DNA of 19,678 nt from an uncultured Akkermansia sp. Lineage in GTDB: Bacteria; Verrucomicrobiota; Verrucomicrobiia; Verrucomicrobiales; Akkermansiaceae. The first letter of the stretch is position 1, and each line of letters opens with the position of its first letter. Shown here one piece after another: positions 8,154 through 15,492 of this stretch. The position numbers were made by a program, and so were the translations under genes. The stretch spans positions 1 through 19,678 of the forward strand of contig CAJGCZ010000042.1 of NCBI GenBank assembly GCA_904501975.1, read 5' to 3'. The notes below the pieces were generated by a model. The model saw only the letters and a list, made by a program, of their open reading frames with translations, searched no databases and was not told the DNA's origin.

Positions 8154-10048
8154 AAATTTCTCATCTTGTTTCCTCTCTGCTTTCGTTAACCGCTGCCACG
8201 GCTCTGAGCCAAGCTGCAGAGCATGTGCATGGCCCCGGTTGCTCCCACGACCACGCCGCCGCTGAGCACGCCGCCACAGAGCATGAGCACGGCCCCGGTT
8301 GCTCCCACGACCACGCCGCCGCTGAGCCCGCCACCACAGAGCACGTACACGGCCCCGGCTGCTCCCATGACCACGCTGCGGCTGAGCCCGCCACCACAGA
8401 GCATGTGCACGGCCCCGGTTGCTCCCACGACCACGCTGCGGCTGAGCCCGCCACCACAGAGCACGTACACGGCCCCGGCTGCTCTCACGACCACGCCGCT
8501 GCTGAGCCCGCCGCCACAGAGCACGTACACGGCCCCGGTTGCTCCCACGACCACGCCGCCGCTGAGCCCGCCACCACAGAGCACGTGCACGGCCCCGGCT
8601 GCTCCCACGACCACGCCGCTGCTGAGCCCGTCACCACAGAGCATGTGCACGGCCCCGGTTGCTCCCACGACCACGCCGCCGCTGAGCACACCACCACAGA
8701 GCATGTGCACGGCCCCGGTTGCTCCCACGACCACGCTGCGGCTGAGCCCGCCGCCACAGAGCATGTGCACGGCCCCGGTTGCTCCCACGACCACTCCGCC
8801 GCTGAGCACACCACCACAGAGCATGTGCACGGCCCCGGCTGCTCCCACGACCACGCCACCACAGAGCATGTGCACGGCCCCGGTTGCTCTCACGACCACT
8901 CCCACGATGGCCACAACCACGCCCCGGGCGAAACTTGCAGCGGTGGAGAAACCATCATTGTAGAGGCCGATGCCCGCGCCCGCGACTTGGTGAACATGCG
9001 CATTGAAACTGTCCCCTCCGCTTCTGCCGTGCTGGTACATTCTCTTTACGGCTACCTCACCACCCCCGACCACGCCATGCAGACCTACGCCCTGCCCTGC
9101 GGCGGGCGAATCACCCTACATGTAAAATCTGCCCAGCAAGTAAAGAAGGGAGATTTGCTCTACACACTGCAAAGTCCGGACATTATGGAGCAGCGCGCTG
9201 AGGTTATTCGAATCAACGCCGCGCTCAAACGCTGCGAAACAGAAATTGCCACCCTGCGTGCCCGACTGGCGGACTTAGAGGCAGCAAAAACCCGCAACAA
9301 GGATTTGGAGGTGGAGCTGGCTAACAAGGAAGCCGAATTGGCACAGCAGCAGCAAGAGCTGGCTGCCGTAGAGGCTCGCCTGAGCATGCTCACCCTCGGT
9401 GGCACACTGGCAGAGCAAAACAAACTCTCTGTGCTGGAGGTGCGCGCAGAGGCCGATGGCACCGTGCGCAACGTGGGCGTTACCCAAGGCAGCTGGGGCG
9501 AGCAAGGTTCTCCCGTTGTCTCTATGAGCAACGTAGCCGAAATGGAAATTGCCACCACCATCTACGGGTCGGATGTTCCCGCCTTCTCCGCCGTGCGAGC
9601 CACGATTCCCACAGACCGCGAGCAACAGGCTGTAGATGGCACCTGGCGCTTGGCCGAAGAGGTGGATGCCGCCACCCGCACCCGCGAATTATACTTTAAG
9701 CCCGCCTCCATCCCCACCGGCGTGCAGCCCGGCAGACTCTGCCGTTTGGATTTGTACCAAGAGGGCAATGCCACCGGCATGGTATCCATACCGGACTCCG
9801 CCGTGGTCAAAGTAGGTGTGGATGATGTGGTGTTTGTAGAGATTGGCGAGGGCCGCTTTGCCATGGTGAAGGTGCACGCCGGCACCAGCAGACGCGGCAT
9901 GACCCCCGTCTCCGGTCTCACGCCCGGGCAAAAAATCGTGGTCAAGGGCGGCTACGAGCTCAAGTACCTCATCCCCGGAGACGGCCAGCAGAAAAAAGCA
10001 GGCCACTTCCACGCCGATGGTGTATTCCACGAAGGTGAAGACCACTAA
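8150..10048 (+). CDS. RND efflux periplasmic adaptor with a 12-copy His/Cys-rich N-terminal repeat array
   Basis: A 632-residue membrane fusion protein that should bridge the pump to the outer-membrane channel. Residues 1-22 are a signal peptide (cut near SQA/A). Residues 24-250 are 12 tandem EH(V/E)HGPGCSHDH motifs, ten in 20-residue units and two shorter at the end, followed by SHDGHNH. The conserved adaptor starts near residue 265: a barrel-sandwich half (LPCGGRITLHVKSAQQVKKGD), a coiled-coil hairpin at about 343-413 rich in Glu, Ala, Leu and Gln, the second half (VRAEADGTVRNVGVTQGSWGEQGSPV), then beta-barrel and membrane-proximal parts (IPDSAVVKVG, GLTPGQKIVVKGG). The C-terminus is again His-rich (GHFHADGVFHEGEDH). 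A length near 400 is usual; the array explains the excess. The stop of the upstream gene overlaps its start, and the pump gene begins 12 nt downstream. Confidence 0.9.
   Translation: MKISHLVSSLLSLTAATALSQAAEHVHGPGCSHDHAAAEHAATEHEHGPGCSHDHAAAEPATTEHVHGPGCSHDHAAAEPATTEHVHGPGCSHDHAAAEPATTEHVHGPGCSHDHAAAEPAATEHVHGPGCSHDHAAAEPATTEHVHGPGCSHDHAAAEPVTTEHVHGPGCSHDHAAAEHTTTEHVHGPGCSHDHAAAEPAATEHVHGPGCSHDHSAAEHTTTEHVHGPGCSHDHATTEHVHGPGCSHDHSHDGHNHAPGETCSGGETIIVEADARARDLVNMRIETVPSASAVLVHSLYGYLTTPDHAMQTYALPCGGRITLHVKSAQQVKKGDLLYTLQSPDIMEQRAEVIRINAALKRCETEIATLRARLADLEAAKTRNKDLEVELANKEAELAQQQQELAAVEARLSMLTLGGTLAEQNKLSVLEVRAEADGTVRNVGVTQGSWGEQGSPVVSMSNVAEMEIATTIYGSDVPAFSAVRATIPTDREQQAVDGTWRLAEEVDAATRTRELYFKPASIPTGVQPGRLCRLDLYQEGNATGMVSIPDSAVVKVGVDDVVFVEIGEGRFAMVKVHAGTSRRGMTPVSGLTPGQKIVVKGGYELKYLIPGDGQQKKAGHFHADGVFHEGEDH
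8219..8899 (+). repeat. 60-bp coding minisatellite, about 12 units, encoding the HGPGCSHDH array
   Basis: From 8219 the DNA repeats with an exact 60-bp period for ten units. An 11th unit of 45 bp has lost the AAAEP segment, and a final partial unit runs into the unique sequence. Units differ mainly at silent positions (for example CATGTGCAC versus CACGTACAC) and in the linker (AAAEPATT, AAAEHTTT, AAAEPVTT, SAAEHTTT). All unit lengths are multiples of 3, so gain or loss of units keeps the frame. Each core carries four His and one Cys. The long open frames on other phases and on the opposite strand here are by-products of the repeat. Confidence 0.95.
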
Positions 10049-10060
10049 TGCCGATGCCGT

Positions 10061-13000
10061 ATGAATACGCTGATATCATTCTGCCTTAAAAACCGCATCA
10101 CCGTGGTGCTCATCTCACTGATTCTGGCAGCAGTGAGCACCTATGTTGTATGCACCTTGCCGGTGGACGTGTTCCCGGAGCTGAAACAGCCGCGCGTCAC
10201 CATTCAAACGGAGGCCGGCGGACTCTCTGCCGAGGAGGTGGAGCAATACGTCTCCATCCCGCTGGAATCCGCCATGCAGGGTACCCCGGGCGTGCGCAAT
10301 GTGAGCGCTTCCTCCGGCGGTGGTCTCTCCTTTGTGTGGGTGGACTTTGATTGGGGCACGGATATTTACCTGGCACGCCAAATTGTATCGGAGCGCTTGG
10401 CAACCGTGCGCGAATCCCTCCCCTCTCAGGTGGAAACCGAGATGGCACCCATTGTCTCCGTAACCGGTGAAATTATGGTGATTGCCATTCAGGGCGACGA
10501 AACGGCGGACCCGCTAGAGGTGCGCCGCGTGGGTGAGTTTGAGCTGCGCAACCGCCTGTTGGCAATTCCCGGCGTGGGGCAAGTAACGGTGCTGGGCGGG
10601 CGTTTGCCGGAGTACCAAGTGGCCTACGACCCGGAAAAAATGCGCCAAGCAGGCGTGAGCTTTACCGACCTTAAAAACACGGTAGAGGCAGCCCAAAGCA
10701 GCATTCCTGCCGGCTATTTGGAAGATGCAGCCGGTGTGGAGCTGCCCGTGCAGCAAAACACCCGCGCCTTTACCCCGGAGCACCTGAAACGCGCCATTGT
10801 AACAGACCACCCCACGGATGGTGTGGTGCGCTTGGAGGATGTGGCAGACGTGAAGATTGACGGCGCCCCGCGCCGCGGTAATGCAGGCTATGGCCGCGCC
10901 GGCTCCGTTGCCGGCGATGAGGCCGTGGTACTCTCTGTGCAAAAAGTGCCGGGCGCCAACACGCTGGAGCTTACCTACGCGGTGGACGCCGCCGTCAAGG
11001 AGTTCCGCCAAAGCCGCCTGCCTGCCAACATGAAGCTGTATGCCGACGGCTATCGCCAGGCAGACTTCATTGAGCTTTCCTTGGAGAACGGCAAGGAGAC
11101 CCTGCTGATAGCCGCCGCTGTGGTGGTGGGTGTTATTTTGCTCACCTTGCTCAACTTCCGCACCGCCATGATTACCCTCATCAGCATGCCGCTTTCCGTG
11201 CTGTTCGGTATGGCTCTGTTCCCGATATTCGGGCTGGGGGTCAACATCATGACCCTGGGTGGCTTGGCCGTAGCCGTGGGCGACGTGGTGGACAACGCTA
11301 TTATCTTTGTGGAAATTGCCTGGCGTGCGCTGAGCCGCAATGCAGCCAAACCCAAGGAAAAGCAAAAGAGTCGCTACCGCGTGCTCATGGATGCGAAGAA
11401 GGAGATTGTAAGCTCCATCAGCTACTCCTCCGTTATCATCTTGCTGGTGTTTGCCCCGCTGCTGTTCCTGAGCGGTATCGAGGGGCAATTCTATCGTCCG
11501 TTGGGTATCTCTTACATGCTGGCCTTGGCGGCCTCGCTGTTGGTATCGCTCACGCTCATTCCCACCCTGTGCATTATTTGGTTTAAGGCCGGCAAAACGC
11601 AATCTAAGGATGGAGACTCTGCCACAGCCCGCTTCATTAAGCGCCTGTACACGCCGGTGCTCAACTTCTGCTTAGCCTGGCCTAAAACGGTATTCGGGGC
11701 CCTGCTTACCATCACCGGCGGTGCTTTGTGGCTGGGCAGCACCTACGGCACCAGCTTTTTGCCGCCCTTTAATGAGGACTGCTACACCCTCTTTGTGAAT
11801 GCCGTGCCCGGCACCTCGCTGGAGGAGACAGAGCGAATCTCTCGCCAAGTGATGAAACAAATTCAGCAAATCGACGGCGTAAAAACCGTGACCCAGCGCA
11901 CCGGCCGTGCTGAAAATGACGAACACGCTGAACCCGTGAGCGCCAGTGAGCTGGTGGTGCGTGTGGACCTGAGCAAGGACCAGCGCAAGATGCGCGAGCA
12001 ATTCAAAGAAGCCATGCGTGGTATTCCCGGCGTAAGCGGCATGGTGGGTTTCCCCATCGCGCACCGCATCAGCTCCGCGCTCTCCAACTCCAACTCCGAG
12101 ATTGCCATCAACATCTTCGGCGAGGACTTGCCGCAAATTCGCAATGCTGCTAAAAAGGCGGCTGAGATTTTGTCCGGCATGCCCGAAGTGGCAGATGCCC
12201 GCGCCAACCGCGAGGTGATGATTGATACCATCCACATCGACTACAATCGCGAGGTGCTGGCTGCCTACGGCCTCACCATGGCCGATGCAGCAGACCAGGT
12301 TTCTGCCGCACTCAACGGCTTGCAGGTGGGCGAAATTATTCGCAACCTGGACCACTGGGATGTAGTGCTGCGCTTGGATGCCGACCTACGCCGCAGCATG
12401 GACGATGTGCGCCACCTGCAAATTGTGGCCCCCGGCGGCAAGAAGGTTCCGTTGGGTGAAATTGCCCACGTATATCGCGCCGAAACCACCAACCTGATTC
12501 TGCGCGACAACTCTCGCCGCAAGGCCATGATTTCCTGCAACCCGGCCCCCAACTCCAACTTGGGCGATTTGGCAAAAGCCTGCCGAGAAAAGCTGGACCC
12601 CGCCATGAATGCCCTTGGCTGCTCGGTGGAGTACGCCGGCACCATCAAGAGCCGCGAGGCCGCCGGACGCCGTCTGTATATTTTAGGCGGCATTGTCTGT
12701 GTGCTCATTGTTCTGCTGCTTTCCAGCTCACTGGGCAGCGTGCGCCGCGCCTTGGTAACACTTATCAACATTCCGCTCTGCTTGGTGGGCGGCATTGTGG
12801 CGGTGTTCCTTGCCTCGCCGGAAACCGTTTCCTCCGTACTGAGTGGTGAGGGCTATGTGCACCCCATTCTCTCCGTAAGCTCGATTGTGGGCTTTGTGAC
12901 GGTGATTGGCTTTGCCATACGCTCCGGCCTGATTCTGCTCAACCGCTACCGTGCGCTCGAGCTCAGCGGCATGTCAACAGACGAGGCAATTCGCGCCGGG

Positions 13001-13219
13001 TCGCGCGAGCGCGTGATTCCTATCATGATGACCTCACTTACCACCATTCTGGGTCTGTTGCCCCTCATTTGGGCTAAGGACCAACCGGGCGGCGAGCTGC
13101 TGGCTCCGCTGGCTATTGTGCAGTTCGGCGGCTTGGTGAGTGCCACCATCCTCAATCTGCTGGTCATGCCCGCCACCTGCAAAATATTCGCCCGCTTTAT
13201 GACCGAAGTGAGGGAATAA
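10061..13219 (+). CDS. Heavy-metal-type RND efflux pump (CusA/CzcA family)
   Basis: A 1052-residue inner-membrane, proton-driven pump of the length usual for the family. The first membrane helix is at about residues 13-31, followed by the porter domain (LPVDVFPELKQPRVTIQTEA). Membrane helices 2-6 occupy about 345-510, and a second porter domain and the last helices cover about 860-1045. The fourth helix reads AVGDVVDNAIIFVE (405-418). Asp411 and Glu418 match the proton-relay Asp and Glu of the family, while the first Asp of the CzcA motif is Ala405, as in the CusA-like group. The late motif FAIRSGLILLNRYR resembles a subgroup of unassigned metal RND pumps (usually R-N-G-I-L). The metal cannot be named with confidence; Cu/Ag or a divalent ion are both possible. 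It is the last gene of the operon, 12 nt behind the adaptor. Confidence 0.92.
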   Translation: MNTLISFCLKNRITVVLISLILAAVSTYVVCTLPVDVFPELKQPRVTIQTEAGGLSAEEVEQYVSIPLESAMQGTPGVRNVSASSGGGLSFVWVDFDWGTDIYLARQIVSERLATVRESLPSQVETEMAPIVSVTGEIMVIAIQGDETADPLEVRRVGEFELRNRLLAIPGVGQVTVLGGRLPEYQVAYDPEKMRQAGVSFTDLKNTVEAAQSSIPAGYLEDAAGVELPVQQNTRAFTPEHLKRAIVTDHPTDGVVRLEDVADVKIDGAPRRGNAGYGRAGSVAGDEAVVLSVQKVPGANTLELTYAVDAAVKEFRQSRLPANMKLYADGYRQADFIELSLENGKETLLIAAAVVVGVILLTLLNFRTAMITLISMPLSVLFGMALFPIFGLGVNIMTLGGLAVAVGDVVDNAIIFVEIAWRALSRNAAKPKEKQKSRYRVLMDAKKEIVSSISYSSVIILLVFAPLLFLSGIEGQFYRPLGISYMLALAASLLVSLTLIPTLCIIWFKAGKTQSKDGDSATARFIKRLYTPVLNFCLAWPKTVFGALLTITGGALWLGSTYGTSFLPPFNEDCYTLFVNAVPGTSLEETERISRQVMKQIQQIDGVKTVTQRTGRAENDEHAEPVSASELVVRVDLSKDQRKMREQFKEAMRGIPGVSGMVGFPIAHRISSALSNSNSEIAINIFGEDLPQIRNAAKKAAEILSGMPEVADARANREVMIDTIHIDYNREVLAAYGLTMADAADQVSAALNGLQVGEIIRNLDHWDVVLRLDADLRRSMDDVRHLQIVAPGGKKVPLGEIAHVYRAETTNLILRDNSRRKAMISCNPAPNSNLGDLAKACREKLDPAMNALGCSVEYAGTIKSREAAGRRLYILGGIVCVLIVLLLSSSLGSVRRALVTLINIPLCLVGGIVAVFLASPETVSSVLSGEGYVHPILSVSSIVGFVTVIGFAIRSGLILLNRYRALELSGMSTDEAIRAGSRERVIPIMMTSLTTILGLLPLIWAKDQPGGELLAPLAIVQFGGLVSATILNLLVMPATCKIFARFMTEVRE

Positions 13220-13240
13220 GGAGCCATCCGTAAAATCTAA

Positions 13241-13275
13241 GCCCGGGGGTAGCAGATAATCGGCTACCTCCGGGC
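13241..13275. terminator. Shared terminator hairpin between convergent genes
   Basis: A 13-bp stem (13241-13253 with 13263-13275) starting GCCCGG has one G-T wobble and a 9-nt loop. It lies 21 nt after the pump stop and 54 nt after the end of the minus-strand ATPase gene. The flanks are T-rich rather than clean U tracts, so strength is uncertain. Confidence 0.6.
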
Positions 13276-13329
13276 GTTCTATTATCACAAGCGCAAAAGC
13301 TGCCTCACAGTATGCGTGCCGCCCCTTGC

Positions 13330-14685
13330 TTACTCAGCCGAGGAGCGAGGCATTAAATCCTCACAAACAGAGTATGCTTGCTCGATGGCATACAGGGGGA
13401 TATCCACCAAAATAAATTCGGTGCCGTCAGAGGCAGGCAATTTGTTCACTTCAAATGGAGCCATGGAGGTGCGTAAAGCTAACGGCACCTCTTGTTTCCG
13501 GCAAAAATTCAACAAGCTTTTGGCCCGCAACTTAATTTCCGCCTTTACCTCAACCGGCACAACAGAAACACCGCAGGCGAACGCGAAATCGATTTCCGCA
13601 TCCGATTGATTCGACGACCAGTAAAACAACTCGCGATGACGCGTAGCCCTGAGCTGTTGCTGCACATACTGCTCCGCCAAAGCACCCTTAAACTCTGTAA
13701 AAATTCTATTACCTTCCACGATGGTGCGCGACTGCAAATCAGACATTGCAGCCAAGAGCCCTACATCGATAAAGAATAATTTGAAGACAGAATCGCGATA
13801 CGCAGCCAGTGGGAATGCCGCTTTGGTAACTCGCGAAACCTTATGAATAAGCCCGGCATCTATCAACCATTGCAAGGCTAACTCGATATCTCGCATACGC
13901 ATTCCCGGTGCTACACCGGAACACATAAACTTTTTATTTTCGCGCGATAGCTGCTGAGGTATCGACTCCCATATCATACCGATACGCGGGGAAAGCTCTT
14001 TGGGGGCATGCTTGCTAAAGTCGCGGCGATAACCATCCAGCAAATTATGGTGAACTTGACGCACGAGTTCATAGTTTTTTGTTCGGGCAAATACCGAAAC
14101 GGCTTCCGGCATACCGCCCACATAATAATATTGCCGCAACTGATCAGCCAAACGGTCTGCAAACAAATTAATCATCTCCTTATCCGCAGATTTCAGCATA
14201 GGTACCAAGGATTCTTGCCCCACCGCCTCCAGATACTCGCAGAATGTCATGGGATACAGATGCAGCATATCCACCTTGCCTACCGGAAACCCGCTTCCTT
14301 GGTGAACCTGCAATCCCAGCAAAGAGCCCGCTGCCATCACGTGATATTCCCTCGCATTCTCGCAAAAATACTTTAGCGCGGTCAAAGCTCGCGGGCATTC
14401 CTGCACCTCGTCAAAAATTATCAGCGTGGTGCCGGGTTGCGGCATCACCCCGCTTTCGGCTTGAATAACCATCAATAGGCGCTCTACATCATACCCCCCC
14501 TGAAAAGCTTGCTGCATGCGCTCATTGTCATCAAAACTAACAAACGCAACATTTTTGTAGTGTTTACGCCCAAACTCCTGCATTAACCAGGTTTTACCCA
14601 CCTGCCTTGCACCCATAACCAAAAGAGGCTTTCTTAACGGGCTGTTTTTCCACTCGATTAATTGCTGTTCGGCGTATCGTTTCAT
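13330..14685 (-). CDS. AAA-type ATP-binding protein with DUF4143
   Basis: A 451-residue protein of the common bacterial and archaeal ATPase/DUF4143 family. The Walker A motif GARQVGKT is at residues 25-32, Walker B (LIIFDEVQ) at about 88-95, and a sensor-like VMAAGSLLG near 117. The family's C-terminal region, resembling a PD-(D/E)XK nuclease fold, is suggested by ELFYWSSNQSDAEIDFAF and VVPVEVKAE. The cellular role of the family is not established. The gene stands alone. It has its own promoter and a good Shine-Dalgarno (GGAG five nt before the ATG), the only clear one in the window, which together with the many close relatives of this family in mobile contexts hints at a separate history. 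That last point is inference. Confidence 0.9.
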   Translation of the reverse strand: MKRYAEQQLIEWKNSPLRKPLLVMGARQVGKTWLMQEFGRKHYKNVAFVSFDDNERMQQAFQGGYDVERLLMVIQAESGVMPQPGTTLIIFDEVQECPRALTALKYFCENAREYHVMAAGSLLGLQVHQGSGFPVGKVDMLHLYPMTFCEYLEAVGQESLVPMLKSADKEMINLFADRLADQLRQYYYVGGMPEAVSVFARTKNYELVRQVHHNLLDGYRRDFSKHAPKELSPRIGMIWESIPQQLSRENKKFMCSGVAPGMRMRDIELALQWLIDAGLIHKVSRVTKAAFPLAAYRDSVFKLFFIDVGLLAAMSDLQSRTIVEGNRIFTEFKGALAEQYVQQQLRATRHRELFYWSSNQSDAEIDFAFACGVSVVPVEVKAEIKLRAKSLLNFCRKQEVPLALRTSMAPFEVNKLPASDGTEFILVDIPLYAIEQAYSVCEDLMPRSSAE

Positions 14686-14708
14686 ATCTACTCCATTTTC
14701 TCAAGAAC

Positions 14709-14737
14709 ATATTACACCTTTTTTTATTTAATATCAA
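14709..14737 (-). promoter_or_regulatory. Predicted promoter of the ATPase/DUF4143 gene
   Basis: On the minus strand TTGATA (14732-14737), a 17-nt A-rich spacer and TAATAT (14709-14714), 23 nt before the start codon. The upstream edge is 8 bp from the 33-bp repeat array, so the array lies where an upstream regulator would bind. Confidence 0.6.
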
Positions 14738-14744
14738 CACCAAT

Positions 14745-14865
14745 CCACATTTTGCGGGGTAAATTCAGCACATTTTCCCACATTTTGCGACGTAAATTTA
14801 CCCATTTCTCCCACATTTTGCGGGGTAAATTCGGTACTTTTCACCACATTTTGCGGAGTTAGGGG
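14745..14865. repeat. 33-bp direct tandem repeat, about 3.6 copies
   Basis: The string CCACATTTTGCG recurs at 14745, 14778, 14811 and 14844, each exactly 33 bp apart. Units continue with (G/A)(G/C)GTAAATT and a more variable 12 bp; the fourth unit is partial and diverges after GCGGAG. The period is 11 codons, so short frames are open through it on both strands (TPQNV on the minus strand), but no start, Shine-Dalgarno or conservation supports a protein. It could be a cluster of binding sites or an intergenic repeat family. Confidence 0.85.
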
Positions 14866-14927
14866 AAGTACGAGGTGCGAATTTCGAAGGACTAAGTGTG
14901 GAGTTTCAAACTCCGCCATCCCTCTAC
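14866..14927. repeat. Repeat debris with REP-like palindrome
   Basis: GGAGTTT (14900-14906) and AAACTCC (14908-14914) form a palindrome. On the minus strand it is preceded, 9 nt upstream, by GTAG (14924-14927), the tetranucleotide that marks REP elements. To its left, 14866-14887 contains ACGAGGTGCGAATTTCG, resembling dispersed intergenic repeats. No gene is visible. Confidence 0.35.
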
Positions 14928-14958
14928 GGCGCAGCCGCCAAACTCAGAAAAATGCGCA

Positions 14959-14987
14959 TTGACATGCCGCATGCGTGGCATTACAAT
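14959..14987 (+). promoter_or_regulatory. Predicted sigma70 promoter of the L,D-transpeptidase gene
   Basis: TTGACA (14959-14964), a 17-nt spacer and TACAAT (14982-14987), the same boxes and spacing as the metal-operon promoter. Only 8 nt separate the -10 box from the ATG at 14996, so the transcript should be leaderless or nearly so. Confidence 0.7.
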
Positions 14988-14995
14988 AGAGACGT

Positions 14996-15421
14996 ATGAT
15001 AGAAGTCAACATTGCGCGGCAAGAGCTCAGCTACCGAGGCCACACCTACCGCATCTCCACCGGGGCAGCCGGCACCGGCAGCGAGGCAGGTAGCGGACAA
15101 ACACCGCTCGGCTTATTCGAGGTATGCTCACGGCACGGAGAAAACGCCCCGCTGAACACCGTGTTTCGGGGGAGACTCCCCGTAGGCATCTACCCGCAAG
15201 CCGCCCAAGGGGACGATGCCATCCTTACCCGCATTCTGGCCCTGGAGGGGCTGGAACCCGGCAATGCCAACACCCGTGCACGCTACATCTATATTCACGG
15301 CACCAACGATACAGAGCGCCTAGGCACTCCCGTATCGCACGGCTGCATACGCCTTAGCCCGCAGGACATGCTGCGCCTTTTTGAGCAATGCCCCTTGGGA
15401 GAGAAAGTGAAGGTGTATTGA
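14996..15421 (+). CDS. L,D-transpeptidase (YkuD) domain protein without signal peptide
   Basis: A 141-residue protein that is almost entirely one YkuD domain. Such enzymes form 3-3 peptidoglycan cross-links or attach proteins to the wall through a catalytic Cys. The domain opens at residue 1 (IEVNIARQELSYRG) and has STGAAGTGSEAGSGQTPLGLFEV at 21-43. The active-site block is IYIHG (98-102) and SHGCIRLS (114-121), giving His101, Ser114, His115, Cys117 and Arg119. An in-frame TAG at 14987-14989 rules out an upstream extension, so there is truly no signal peptide or anchor, unusual for an enzyme expected in the periplasm. The start has no Shine-Dalgarno and lies just after a strong -10 box. hisF follows with its own promoter. 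Confidence 0.88.
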   Translation: MIEVNIARQELSYRGHTYRISTGAAGTGSEAGSGQTPLGLFEVCSRHGENAPLNTVFRGRLPVGIYPQAAQGDDAILTRILALEGLEPGNANTRARYIYIHGTNDTERLGTPVSHGCIRLSPQDMLRLFEQCPLGEKVKVY

Positions 15422-15451
15422 GATACGGGGCCGATTTTCGGCATAATTTCC

Positions 15452-15480
15452 TTGCTCGTACCGAAAACTTTGAGTACAAT
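15452..15480 (+). promoter_or_regulatory. Predicted sigma70 promoter of hisF
   Basis: TTGCTC (15452-15457), a 17-nt spacer and TACAAT (15475-15480), 12 nt before the ATG at 15493. A weak hairpin (GCCGA with TCGGC, about 15430-15442) after the transpeptidase stop could separate the two genes. Confidence 0.55.
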
Positions 15481-15492
15481 ACGGCGCGTCTT

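Noticed and set aside
8219..8899. CRISPR array
   Set aside because: The repeats are contiguous, coding, 60 bp long and without unique spacers; no cas genes are nearby.
8186..9073. Long frames on the minus strand and in another plus phase (8223-8963) over the adaptor repeat
   Set aside because: The 60-bp repeat is a multiple of 3, so any phase without a stop in one unit stays open through all units. Only the adaptor frame continues into a known fold with a signal peptide.
10514..11602. 362-codon minus-strand frame
   Set aside because: It lies wholly inside the RND pump gene, whose frame is supported by conserved motifs along its full length.
13330..14685. Toxin-antitoxin or defence island around the ATPase
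   Set aside because: The ATPase/DUF4143 gene stands alone with no partner gene, nuclease, methylase or integrase beside it, so no system can be supported.
14734..14919. Small minus-strand frame with TPQNV repeats, and its plus-strand counterpart
   Set aside because: Both arise from the 33-bp (11-codon) tandem repeat. No promoter, Shine-Dalgarno or hydrophobic or domain feature supports translation.
15388..15492. N-terminal extension of hisF
   Set aside because: It would overlap the transpeptidase gene, lacks family similarity, and the start at 15493 places both catalytic aspartates at their standard numbers and sits right after a promoter.
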